A model generated the notes under the pieces. It saw nothing but the letters and a program-made list of their open reading frames with translations, made no database searches and was not told the DNA's origin. 35,435 bases of DNA from Prevotella sp. (lineage in GTDB: Bacteria > Bacteroidota > Bacteroidia > Bacteroidales > Bacteroidaceae), in the NCBI GenBank assembly GCA_017449675.1, contig JAFTFG010000011.1, positions 1 to 35,435 of the forward strand, written 5' to 3'. The position numbers and the translations under genes are program-made. Below, in pieces: positions 16,700 through 24,109 of this stretch (positions within the stretch are counted from its first letter, which is position 1; each line of letters begins with the position of its first letter).

Positions 16700-17478
16700 G
16701 GAAGATTACGGATATACAGGAACTGCGAAGCATCCAGATGGGAATTCTGGATGACGTGCATCGCTTCTGTGAGGAGCAGGGACTGCGCTATTCCCTCAGT
16801 AGCGGTACCCTGATAGGGGCCGTGCGTCATCAGGGCTATATCCCTTGGGACGATGATATTGATATCTATATGCCACGTCAGGACTATGAGCGGTTCCTCA
16901 AGACCTACCATGACCCAGAGGGACACTACAGGGTGTTGGATCCCAAGAAGGAGCCCCACTATTACTATACCTTCGCCAAAGTGGTCGACCAGCGCACAAA
17001 GATGGTGGAAAAGGAGACGGAGGGCTACGAGATAGGGGTGTATATCGACGTTTTCCCTGTGGATTACGTAACGGAAGACCTGCAGGAACGTGCCCGTATT
17101 TTCCAGATGAAGAAACTGCTCTATAAGATTCGTCGTTGTAAGATATCCAATAGTAATCCCTTGCATTCCCGTCTTGCCTATTGGTGCTATCGGAGTCTGC
17201 CTGTTACGGTGGGGATGCTGAACCATTGGATTGAGAGACTGATAGTACGGAAAGAGCCTACCCAGACACTCTGTCACATGACGGAGGCGGGACCATCTAT
17301 CAGAGGCTGTTTCCCTGCCAAGGATATGGAGACGTATACCGAACTACCTTTTGAGGATCGGGTATATAAGGTGATGGCAGGTTATGACGACCATCTGACA
17401 AGGACCTATGGCGACTATATGCAACTGCCGCCTGAAGACCAGCGTACCACGCATCAGTTTGAAGCGTACTGGATTTAA
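16696..17478 (+). CDS. LicD family phosphotransferase
   Basis: LicD proteins transfer a phospho-amino-alcohol such as phosphocholine from a CDP-activated donor to a glycan. The 260 residues show GTLIGAVRHQGYIPWDDDIDIYMP (about 37-60): the GTLLGAVRH box and the acidic metal-binding WDDDID (51-56) define the family. I chose the GTG at 16696, which overlaps the upstream stop as GTGA and gives the typical family beginning (M)RKITDIQELRSIQ; an upstream GTG at 16681 adds only five residues. No membrane span is visible, so it probably acts in the cytoplasm. The gene converges with, and overlaps by 3 bp, an opine-dehydrogenase-like gene, two genes from a LicC-like nucleotidyltransferase. Acceptor and donor are unknown. 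Confidence 0.88.
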   Translation: MRKITDIQELRSIQMGILDDVHRFCEEQGLRYSLSSGTLIGAVRHQGYIPWDDDIDIYMPRQDYERFLKTYHDPEGHYRVLDPKKEPHYYYTFAKVVDQRTKMVEKETEGYEIGVYIDVFPVDYVTEDLQERARIFQMKKLLYKIRRCKISNSNPLHSRLAYWCYRSLPVTVGMLNHWIERLIVRKEPTQTLCHMTEAGPSIRGCFPAKDMETYTELPFEDRVYKVMAGYDDHLTRTYGDYMQLPPEDQRTTHQFEAYWI

Positions 17479-17495
17479 TTATTAATAGTTAACAT
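17475..17495. repeat. Heptamer repeats across two convergent stop codons
   Basis: Units ttaatta (17475-17481), ttaatag (17482-17488) and ttaacat (17489-17495) are contiguous. The first contains both stop codons: TAA of licD (17476-17478) and TAA of the minus-strand dehydrogenase (17477-17475). The repeat supplies the last codons (LTINN) of the dehydrogenase. No terminator hairpin is visible between these convergent genes. Confidence 0.7.
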
Positions 17496-18518
17496 GGTTT
17501 TGCCCCATTCATATACCTTATTAATATGAGGGCAGTCGATGTGATGCTCGTGCATCAGCCGGTGGATGATGGCAAGACCATAAGGGAAGTCTTCCGTGAA
17601 ATAACGGCTCTGGAAATCAGGGATGAAAGCGTTACCGACAGCCTTCATAGGGGAGGGAATCTCCTTGAAGGCTTCAATACTATGAAGTTTGTGGGTCAGA
17701 GAGGCAGCGTCCGTACTCTCATAATAATCCAGGATAGAGGGAATAGCACCAGGGGTGACAGGGAGGACAGCCAATAGGCGGAAGAACTCCTCATCCATAT
17801 CAATCAACAGTTGGGAGGCCTCATCCGTCCAGTCGTAATAGAACATGCTCCGAATGGGGTAGGTAACACCTTCATGCCAGTCGTTCCACATACTATAGAG
17901 CCGTGAGGTATGCAACAGAGGATTACTGTTTGTCAGACTGACCTCGTAGTGGCTGCCTAACAGTCGGACCGGGGTATTCAGTATCTCCCCAATCTCCTTG
18001 GCCAGTCGCTCTCCACTCTTCTCTCCTCTTTCCACTGCCATACTGAGTGAGGGCTTATAGCCCAACAGGTGGGCGGAGTGGCCGTAATCCTCCAGACGGG
18101 CAATAAACGGGACTCGCTGAAATCCGAAAAGAGGGGTCGATACAGGTAGTATCTGTAGTGCCTCGAAGAAGAATCCTGTACTGCTGACGACACTGCCTAC
18201 TGCTGTTTGTGGGCGTAGGAAGGGACGGATGGCGTGTAGGGTATCGGCAATACCATAACCGGGAAGACAGAGCAGGACGATGTCTGCCTGCGGGATGACC
18301 TCCTCCGGACGGTTGGAGATACGGGAGAGATGACCGATGAAAGAACTGCCATCGGGGGTATGGATGGTGATATTGTCGCTCCATTGCTCCGGATGACGTG
18401 TGAATAACTGTACGTTATAGCCGCGATGAGCAGCAAAGGCTGCTATCACATGTCCCAGGTTACCGCCTCCGCAAATAACTATTTGCTTTTGGATTTTGGC
18501 TTTCGACTTGTCCTCCAT
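17475..18518 (-). CDS. NAD/NADP octopine-nopaline dehydrogenase family protein
   Basis: Predicted NAD(P)-dependent oxidoreductase resembling opine dehydrogenases, which reductively join an amino acid to a keto acid. The 347 residues open with a Rossmann motif CGGGNLGHV (about 16-24), followed by LFTRHPEQW and DIVLLCLPGYG. The C-terminal half is all-helical and contains GSHYEVSLTNSNPLLHTSRLY, the conserved His-Asn region of the opine dehydrogenase C-terminal domain. The gene starts 13 nt after the fusion gene ends on the minus strand, so it belongs to the metG-fusion operon. The substrate cannot be read from the sequence; the context suggests processing of a small amino compound used with the neighbouring transferases. 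Confidence 0.8.
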   Translation of the reverse strand: MEDKSKAKIQKQIVICGGGNLGHVIAAFAAHRGYNVQLFTRHPEQWSDNITIHTPDGSSFIGHLSRISNRPEEVIPQADIVLLCLPGYGIADTLHAIRPFLRPQTAVGSVVSSTGFFFEALQILPVSTPLFGFQRVPFIARLEDYGHSAHLLGYKPSLSMAVERGEKSGERLAKEIGEILNTPVRLLGSHYEVSLTNSNPLLHTSRLYSMWNDWHEGVTYPIRSMFYYDWTDEASQLLIDMDEEFFRLLAVLPVTPGAIPSILDYYESTDAASLTHKLHSIEAFKEIPSPMKAVGNAFIPDFQSRYFTEDFPYGLAIIHRLMHEHHIDCPHINKVYEWGKTMLTINN

Positions 18519-18523
18519 ATCCT

Positions 18524-18551
18524 CTAAAGGGCTAACTGCTAAAGGCTAATA
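18524..18551. repeat. Heptamer repeats across the stop codon of the fusion gene
   Basis: On the plus strand the units are ctaaagg, gctaact, gctaaag and gctaata (18524-18551). They cover the last codons and TAG stop (18534-18532) of the nucleotidyltransferase-aminotransferase gene and part of the 13-nt gap to the next gene. The gctaaxx units resemble the gccaaxx units at 14882 and 20118. Confidence 0.7.
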
Positions 18552-20364
18552 ACGCCTCTGCCAGTCTGGTATTGTCTTCATGGTTACGTACGGCGATGCG
18601 CATATATTGACGCTGTGGGTCGAGACCGGGTTTCCCGCTACAGTCACGGGTCAGGATATTATGCTGCTTGAGCATCCTGATCACGATCTCACTGGCCTTG
18701 AAGGGAGGCAGTACCTCACAGAGGAAATAGTTGGCCTCGGTAGGCATCACTCTCAGGAAAGGTATCGTACGCAACTGTTGCTCGAAACTGTCACGTTCGG
18801 CGATGAACTTAGCACAAGCACGCTGGTAGTCTTTCTCATGTTTGTTGTATATCTGCATGAAGAACTCTGCAAATGAGTTGAGGTTCCAGATAGACACTTC
18901 CCGTTTGGCACGGGCTATCAGGGTAGTATCGGCAGAGGCCATGATACCCAGACGGAGCCCCGGGACACCATAACTCTTCGAGATACTCTTCATCACCGCC
19001 ATGTGTGGATAGGCGGTAAGTATCTCGTCACTGAGCAGTGAGTTGGTGGCATAGTCATGACTGAAATCGACGAAGGATTCGTCAACCACAAGACGAAAAC
19101 CTTTCTCTTCTGCCCATGCTGCCAGGCGTAGCACATCATCCTTAGGAATGAAATTGCCAGAGGGATTGTCGGGATTGATCAGCATCAGTTGACTGATATC
19201 CTTATCGGCAAAGAATGCCATCAAGTCGTCGGCGGTATAGCGATAATCTTCGTTTTGCGGAACAAAGGTCACCTGATGCTCTTTATCGTAGCGGTTAGGA
19301 TATTCCTCGAAAGTGGGGCGGACGAAGCCGACTTTCCCCTGTGAGTCCTCCATTAAGATCTTGATGAGTTCTGCAGCACCATTGCCTGGGACGATATAGG
19401 GTTCGCTCACGCCGAAGCATTTGCTGGCGATGAGGGTATTCACCTTCATACCGGAGGGGTATTCCGTCAATAGCGTGTCGAAATTAGCCCTTAACTCGTC
19501 TTTGAGACGGCTGGAGGGGAAGTAGGGATTGACGAGATAGCAGAAATCAAGCATCTGGGGAAAACGCCAGAAGCCGCCATAGCGTCCGTAGTATTTACGG
19601 ATGACATCTTTCTCATCGGCAAAGAGGGCCTCTGCGATGTCCAGGTCTTGTTTGTCGTCAATCTCATACCATTTCTCATCTCCGATGGGGAGTGCTTTCA
19701 ACTCATGCTCATTCAACAGGGAGATGATGCGCAGCACGTTCTCGTAGTATTCGTTCAGTCCTACGGCCTTCGTATAGGCATCGAGGAAAGGCACGTATTT
19801 CTCTTGGAGGAACATGCGACTGAACTTATAGATGTTCACCGTTTTATAATAGGTGTCGACATCGTTGTAGTTAAAGGCGTTCTTCGAAATGAAATTAACG
19901 ATATTATGGTCTTCGTCGATCTGTACCATCGTACCGTCCATCCAGGTCTCGTATTTGGCTACCAATGCCAGATTGGGTTGTGGATTCTCTAGAATCATCG
20001 GGATGAGACGGTCGCTGAAGATGAGGTCGCTCTCCAACAGGATGGTGTCGTCTTTTTGTAACTCGTCTTTTACGATAGAGAGCGAGTAGATATTGTTGGT
20101 CTTGTCGTAGATGGGGTTCTCGGCATATTGCAGTTGGCAATTGGCTGTTAGCATTTTGCCATATTGCGCCTCAATATATTCGCGCAACTCTTGTCCCTTA
20201 TAGCCGACTACGATGATGACACGTTGGAGCGAGAGTTTCGACAACTGGTCTAACAGACGGTCTATCAGTCGCACACCATTCACGGGGACCATGCATTTCG
20301 TCTGGTCCTTCGTCAGTTCTCCGAGTCTGCGACCCATACCGGCCGCCAAGATAATTGCCTGCAT
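18532..20364 (-). CDS. Bifunctional LicC-like nucleotidyltransferase / PLP aminotransferase
   Basis: A 610-residue fusion. Residues 1 to about 245 are a sugar-phosphate or choline-phosphate type nucleotidyltransferase: ILAAGMGRRL (5-14), LTKDQTKCMVPVNG (17-30), KTNNIYSL (88-95) and ESDLIF (111-116). Residues about 275-610 are a class I/II PLP aminotransferase similar to HisC/CobD: NPDNPSGN (398-405), DES (428-430), and the PLP lysine most likely Lys463 in SISKSYGVPGLRLG. The NIYSL signature is typical of LicC-like CTP transferases. Such fusions are known in activation of aminoethylphosphonate and related compounds, so one protein may make an amino-phosphate by transamination or decarboxylation and then activate it with CTP. 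The start overlaps the metG stop (TAATG). A heptamer run encodes residues about 66-82. Confidence 0.87.
   Translation of the reverse strand: MQAIILAAGMGRRLGELTKDQTKCMVPVNGVRLIDRLLDQLSKLSLQRVIIVVGYKGQELREYIEAQYGKMLTANCQLQYAENPIYDKTNNIYSLSIVKDELQKDDTILLESDLIFSDRLIPMILENPQPNLALVAKYETWMDGTMVQIDEDHNIVNFISKNAFNYNDVDTYYKTVNIYKFSRMFLQEKYVPFLDAYTKAVGLNEYYENVLRIISLLNEHELKALPIGDEKWYEIDDKQDLDIAEALFADEKDVIRKYYGRYGGFWRFPQMLDFCYLVNPYFPSSRLKDELRANFDTLLTEYPSGMKVNTLIASKCFGVSEPYIVPGNGAAELIKILMEDSQGKVGFVRPTFEEYPNRYDKEHQVTFVPQNEDYRYTADDLMAFFADKDISQLMLINPDNPSGNFIPKDDVLRLAAWAEEKGFRLVVDESFVDFSHDYATNSLLSDEILTAYPHMAVMKSISKSYGVPGLRLGIMASADTTLIARAKREVSIWNLNSFAEFFMQIYNKHEKDYQRACAKFIAERDSFEQQLRTIPFLRVMPTEANYFLCEVLPPFKASEIVIRMLKQHNILTRDCSGKPGLDPQRQYMRIAVRNHEDNTRLAEALLAFSS
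20118..20167 (-). repeat. In-frame heptamer repeat run inside the nucleotidyltransferase domain
   Basis: Reading the minus strand, the units are GCAATAT, one extra base, then GCAAAAT, GCTAACA, GCCAATT, GCCAACT, GCAATAT, GCCGAGA. They encode GKMLTANCQLQYAE (about residues 69-82), between the conserved GYKGQELREY and ENPIYDKTNNIYSL blocks. The core gccaatt/gccaata is shared with the run at 14882. Confidence 0.75.
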
Positions 20365-22430
20365 TATCCTACCTGACTACCGGGTTTCACATCTTTCGTG
20401 GTGGTTACCACGCTGAGGCTCTCGTCAAAGTCGACGGCAGAGAGGATCATACCCTGACTCTCAATGCCCATCATCTGGCGGGGAGCGAAGTTGGCGACGA
20501 AGAGGATGCGTTTGCCGACAAGGACACTGGGGTCTTCATAGAAGGCGGCGATACCACTGAGGATAGTACGGTCGGTATCAGTACCGTCGTCAATGGTGAA
20601 CTGTAAGAGTTTCTTCGACTTTTTCACCTTCTCGCAGGCTTTAATCAGACCGACACGGATATCGAGTTTCTCGAAGTCCTCAAAACTGACGGTATCTTTG
20701 ACAGGGGCAGCCTGATAAGAGGCAGCCTCGTTTGCCTTCTTTGTTGCCTCTAACTTGTCGAGTTGTTTCTGAATTACCTCGTCCTCAATCTTTTCGAAGA
20801 GCAGACTGGGCTCACCCATCTGATGACCAGCCTTCAACAGGTTGGTACTGCCTAACTGTTCCCACTCAAAACTCTCAAGGTTCAACATCTCACGCAGTTT
20901 TTGACTGGAGAAGGGGAGGAATGGCTCAAAGGCAATGGCCAGGTTAGCCGTTAGTTGCAGACAGATATTCAGGATGGTCTCACAACGCTTTGGATCGGTC
21001 TTCCAGACCTTCCAAGGCTCGCACTCGGTGATGTATCGGTTACCGATACGGGCCAGATTCATCGCCTCAAACTGGGCATCACGGAACTTAAACTGGTCGA
21101 GCAGGGCCTCGACCTTCTGCTTCACGTCTTTGAACTCCTCCAGAGCCTGTTTGTCGACATCTTGCAAGTCACCGCAGGCAGGGACGATACCGTTCCAGTA
21201 TTTCTTGGTCAACTGGAGGGCGCGGTTGACGAAGTTACCATAGACAGCCACCAGTTCGTTGTTATTACGGTCTTGGAAGTCCTTCCAAGTGAAGTTGTTG
21301 TCTTTTGTCTCAGGGGCATTGGCTGTCAGCACATAGCGCAGCACATCCTGTTTACCGGGCATGTCCACCAGATATTCGTGCAACCATACCGCCCAGTTGC
21401 GGGAGGTGGAGATTTTATCGTTCTCCAAGTTCAGGAACTCATTGGCAGGTACATTGTCTGGCAGGATATACTTACCGTGTGCCTTCATCATCACAGGGAA
21501 GATGATACAGTGGAACACGATATTGTCCTTTCCGATGAAATGCACCAGACGGGTGTCCTCGTCCTGCCACCACTTCTGCCAAGAACCCCACTTCTCGGGT
21601 TCACGGTCACAGAGTTCTTTAGTGTTGCTGACATAACCGATAGGTGCATCAAACCATACGTACAATACCTTGCCGTCGGCTCCCTCCACAGGAACGGGGA
21701 TTCCCCAGTCCAGATCACGGGTCATGGCACGGGGCTGCAAGTCCATGTCCAACCATGACTTACACTGCCCATAGACGTTTGGACGCCATTCTTTGTGGTC
21801 CTCCAGAATCCATTGCTTCAACCAGTCCTGATACTCGTTCAGGGGCAGGTACCAGTTCTTGGTCTTTTTCAGTACAGGAGTAGAGCCACTGATGGTCGAC
21901 TTGGGGTTGATGAGTTCCGTAGGACTCAGGTCACGTCCGCATTTCTCACACTGGTCACCATAGGCACCCTCGTTATGGCAATGGGGACATTCTCCCGTCA
22001 CATAGCGGTCGGCGAGGAACTGCTTCGCCTCCTCATCGTAGAGTTGCTCCGTAGTTTCCTCTACCAGTTTCTCCTCGTCGTAGAGTTTACGGAACCACTC
22101 TGCGGCAAACTGGTGGTGTGTCGCACTGGTCGTGCGACTATAGATGTCAAACGAGATACCGAACTCCTTGAACGAGTCCTTGATCATCTTATGATAGCGG
22201 TCTACCACATCCTGTGGGGTGATTCCCTCTTTACGGGCACGGACGGTAATGGGTACACCATGCTCATCGCTACCGCCAATAAACAGTACCTCTTCTTTCT
22301 TCAGTCTCAGATAACGTACATAGATGTCGGCTGGTACATACACACCAGCCAAGTGACCGATATGCACACCGCCATTAGCATAGGGCAGTGCGGATGTCAC
22401 GGTCGTTCGCTTAAACTTCTTTTCAGCCAT
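20364..22430 (-). CDS. metG: Methionyl-tRNA synthetase with C-terminal tRNA-binding domain
   Basis: Charges tRNA-Met with methionine. The 688 residues fit the long form. HIGH is at residues 23-26, the zinc knuckle is CPHC...CEKC (Cys148, 151, 161, 164), and the KMSKS equivalent is KISTS (339-343) before RNWAVW. Residues about 585-688 form the EMAP II/Trbp111 tRNA-binding domain, opening [17 protein letters not shown]. It is transcribed divergently from a BASS transporter gene, from a promoter within a 15-bp inverted repeat at 22459-22499. Its TAA overlaps the next ATG by one base (TAATG), which couples it to the nucleotidyltransferase-aminotransferase gene, an unusual partner for a tRNA synthetase. 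Confidence 0.98.
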   Translation of the reverse strand: MAEKKFKRTTVTSALPYANGGVHIGHLAGVYVPADIYVRYLRLKKEEVLFIGGSDEHGVPITVRARKEGITPQDVVDRYHKMIKDSFKEFGISFDIYSRTTSATHHQFAAEWFRKLYDEEKLVEETTEQLYDEEAKQFLADRYVTGECPHCHNEGAYGDQCEKCGRDLSPTELINPKSTISGSTPVLKKTKNWYLPLNEYQDWLKQWILEDHKEWRPNVYGQCKSWLDMDLQPRAMTRDLDWGIPVPVEGADGKVLYVWFDAPIGYVSNTKELCDREPEKWGSWQKWWQDEDTRLVHFIGKDNIVFHCIIFPVMMKAHGKYILPDNVPANEFLNLENDKISTSRNWAVWLHEYLVDMPGKQDVLRYVLTANAPETKDNNFTWKDFQDRNNNELVAVYGNFVNRALQLTKKYWNGIVPACGDLQDVDKQALEEFKDVKQKVEALLDQFKFRDAQFEAMNLARIGNRYITECEPWKVWKTDPKRCETILNICLQLTANLAIAFEPFLPFSSQKLREMLNLESFEWEQLGSTNLLKAGHQMGEPSLLFEKIEDEVIQKQLDKLEATKKANEAASYQAAPVKDTVSFEDFEKLDIRVGLIKACEKVKKSKKLLQFTIDDGTDTDRTILSGIAAFYEDPSVLVGKRILFVANFAPRQMMGIESQGMILSAVDFDESLSVVTTTKDVKPGSQVG

Positions 22431-22458
22431 TATTTCCTTACCTTATTTATTATTTGGG

Positions 22459-22499
22459 TGCAAAATTACAAAATAATTGAGAATTTTTGTAATTTTGCA
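22459..22499. promoter_or_regulatory. Divergent promoters inside a perfect 15-bp inverted repeat
   Basis: TGCAAAATTACAAAA (22459-22473) and TTTTGTAATTTTGCA (22485-22499) are perfect inverted repeats. Each arm holds a -7 element TAATTTTG: minus strand 22468-22461 for metG, plus strand 22490-22497 for the BASS transporter. Each has TTA 21 bp upstream, which overlaps the opposite -7 element, so the two promoters share DNA and probably exclude each other. The plus-strand start codon at 22502 lies 4 bases after its -7 element. Confidence 0.75.
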
Positions 22500-22501
22500 T
22501 C

Positions 22502-23476
22502 ATGAAATTGAAAATCATACAGAACATCAGTCGCTGGCTGTCGGCAAATGCATCACTGACGGTGATTGCCGTTGCCGTGTTTACCTTCTTCGTACCTGAT
22601 GCTTTCAACTGGGTGAGGGGGAATACGCAGACCATTATCTTGGGAATTATCATGCTGACGATGGGATTGACGCTGACAACAGAGGATTTCCGAATTCTCG
22701 CCCATCGTCCTATGGACATCTTCATCGGAGCCTGTGCGCAGTTTATCATCATGCCTTGTGTCGCCTACCTGTTGGTACATGTGTTCCGTCTGGAGCCTGC
22801 CCTTGCCTTGGGTATCTTGTTGGTGGGCTGTTGCCCTGGAGGTGTGTCAAGTAATATTATGTCTTATCTCTGTCATGGTGACGTTGCCTTTTCTGTCGGA
22901 ATGACTTGTGCCTCCACCTTACTGGCACCTGTGATGACCCCTTTGTTGATGGAACTGACGGCAGGGGAGATCATAGAGATTGACGCTATTGGTATGTTCC
23001 TGAATATCCTGATAGTAACGATCATCCCTGTGGGTATCGGTTGCTTCCTCAATTACACCTATTCCAAGAAAGAAGTGTTTCCCACGATCCAGTCTTTGAT
23101 GCCGGGACTGAGTGTTACGTGTCTTTCCTGTATTGTAGGTGGCGTGATCTCTACGGTCCATGATGATTTGGTGGCTCGTGGCTTATTATTGTTCCTATGG
23201 ACCTTTGCGGTGGTGTTCTGTCATAATACCTTAGGTTATCTGTTGGGATGGGCATCAGGACGTTTGGCGGGATTTAATACTGCAAAGAAACGAACCATCT
23301 CTATTGAGGTGGGCATGCAGAATGCAGGACTTGCCACAGTCCTTGCCGGCACTTTCTTTGCTGCCCAGCCTCTTGCCGTCCTGCCCTGTGCCATCTCGTG
23401 TGCCTGGCATAGCATCAGTGGTACCATCCTTGCAGGACTTTTCCAACAATACGATAGGAGAACGGGAAAACAATGA
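22502..23476 (+). CDS. Bile acid:sodium symporter (BASS) family transporter
   Basis: Inner-membrane secondary transporter of the BASS superfamily; members carry bile acids, pantothenate, pyruvate or other organic anions with sodium. The 324 residues contain roughly nine or ten hydrophobic spans. The family signature GCCPGGVSSNIMSYLCHGDVAFSV (about 109-132) is clear, and a second crossover-like stretch near EVGMQNAGLATVLA (about 271-284) supports it. The start ATG lies only 4 bases after the -7 element, so the mRNA has almost no leader. The stop overlaps the next start (ATGA), linking it to a methionine-sulfoxide reductase. Substrate unknown. Confidence 0.87.
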   Translation: MKLKIIQNISRWLSANASLTVIAVAVFTFFVPDAFNWVRGNTQTIILGIIMLTMGLTLTTEDFRILAHRPMDIFIGACAQFIIMPCVAYLLVHVFRLEPALALGILLVGCCPGGVSSNIMSYLCHGDVAFSVGMTCASTLLAPVMTPLLMELTAGEIIEIDAIGMFLNILIVTIIPVGIGCFLNYTYSKKEVFPTIQSLMPGLSVTCLSCIVGGVISTVHDDLVARGLLLFLWTFAVVFCHNTLGYLLGWASGRLAGFNTAKKRTISIEVGMQNAGLATVLAGTFFAAQPLAVLPCAISCAWHSISGTILAGLFQQYDRRTGKQ

Positions 23477-23922
23477 AAAAGGACGAGAAATACAGATTGC
23501 TGACCGCACAGGTCAAGTCATTGACAGAAGGTGAGACCGATTCTGTCTCCGTCATGGCGAATGTCAGTGCTGCCATCCATGAGGAGATGGGCTTCTTCTG
23601 GACAGGTTTTTATATCGTACATGGTGATGAGTTACGATTAGGCCCCTTCCAAGGCAGTGTTGCTTGTATGCATATTCCCTATGGACGTGGGGTCTGTGGT
23701 ACGGCTTGGCAGCGTAAGGCTACCGTTATCGTTCCTGATGTCGAGGAGTTTCCGGGGCATATCGCATGCAGCAGTCTTTCCCGTTCAGAGATTGTCGTCC
23801 CAGTCTTCGATACCGCAGGTACTGTCAGGGCAGTCCTTGATATTGACAGCCGTGACCTCAATACTTTTGATGAGGTCGACCGGAAATGGCTAGAGGAAAT
23901 TGTAAAAGGACTACCGATATGA
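23473..23922 (+). CDS. Free methionine-(R)-sulfoxide reductase (GAF domain)
   Basis: Reduces free L-methionine-(R)-sulfoxide, part of oxidative-stress repair; cytosolic. The 149-residue protein is a single GAF domain. The three family cysteines are present at Cys65 (GSVACMH), Cys75 (GRGVCGTAW) and Cys99 (HIACSS). Their spacing of 10 and 24 matches Cys84, Cys94 and Cys118 of the E. coli enzyme. It overlaps the BASS gene by 4 bp (ATGA) and is followed by a bidirectional terminator. Pairing with a transporter may be for shared transcription only; uptake of an oxidised substrate is possible but unsupported. Confidence 0.92.
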   Translation: MKKDEKYRLLTAQVKSLTEGETDSVSVMANVSAAIHEEMGFFWTGFYIVHGDELRLGPFQGSVACMHIPYGRGVCGTAWQRKATVIVPDVEEFPGHIACSSLSRSEIVVPVFDTAGTVRAVLDIDSRDLNTFDEVDRKWLEEIVKGLPI

Positions 23923-23951
23923 AAAAAGAGACCTTCTAAAGGTCTCTTTTT
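23923..23951. terminator. Bidirectional terminator between fRMsr gene and tRNA-Lys
   Basis: AAAAAGAGACCTT (23923-23935) and AAGGTCTCTTTTT (23939-23951) form a perfect 13-bp stem with a 3-nt loop. It gives T-runs on both strands. It can end the plus-strand transporter-reductase transcript and the minus-strand tRNA-Lys transcript, whose 3' end is at 23954. Confidence 0.9.
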
Positions 23952-23953
23952 CG

Positions 23954-24026
23954 TGATCCGTTTGGGGCTCGAACCCAAGACCCCAACATTAAAAGTGTTG
24001 TGCTCTACCAACTGAGCTAACGGATC
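23954..24026 (-). tRNA. tRNA-Lys (anticodon TTT)
   Basis: A 73-nt cloverleaf on the minus strand. Acceptor stem GATCCGT/ACGGATC with discriminator A (position 23954). The anticodon stem CAACA/TGTTG encloses loop CTTTTAA, with anticodon TTT at 23993-23991. The D-arm has GCTCAGTTGGTAGAGC and the T-arm GGTTCGAGCCC. CCA is not encoded. Confidence 0.97.
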
Positions 24027-24056
24027 AACCTTCATGATTTCTGTGGAAATCGGCTG

Positions 24057-24087
24057 CAAAGGTAGGCATATTTTTTGAATCTGCCAA
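24057..24087 (-). promoter_or_regulatory. Promoter of tRNA-Lys
   Basis: On the minus strand, TTG (24087-24085) is followed by exactly 20 bp and then TACCTTTG (24064-24057), a full match to the Bacteroidota consensus. Transcription would start about 24 nt upstream of the tRNA 5' end at 24026. It is one of the best promoter matches in the window. Confidence 0.8.
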
Positions 24088-24109
24088 ATTTATCGGAAAG
24101 TATTTTTCA

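Noticed and set aside
20955-21758. Plus-strand open frame of 267 codons within metG
   Set aside because: Shadow of metG on the opposite strand without recognisable domains or a promoter.
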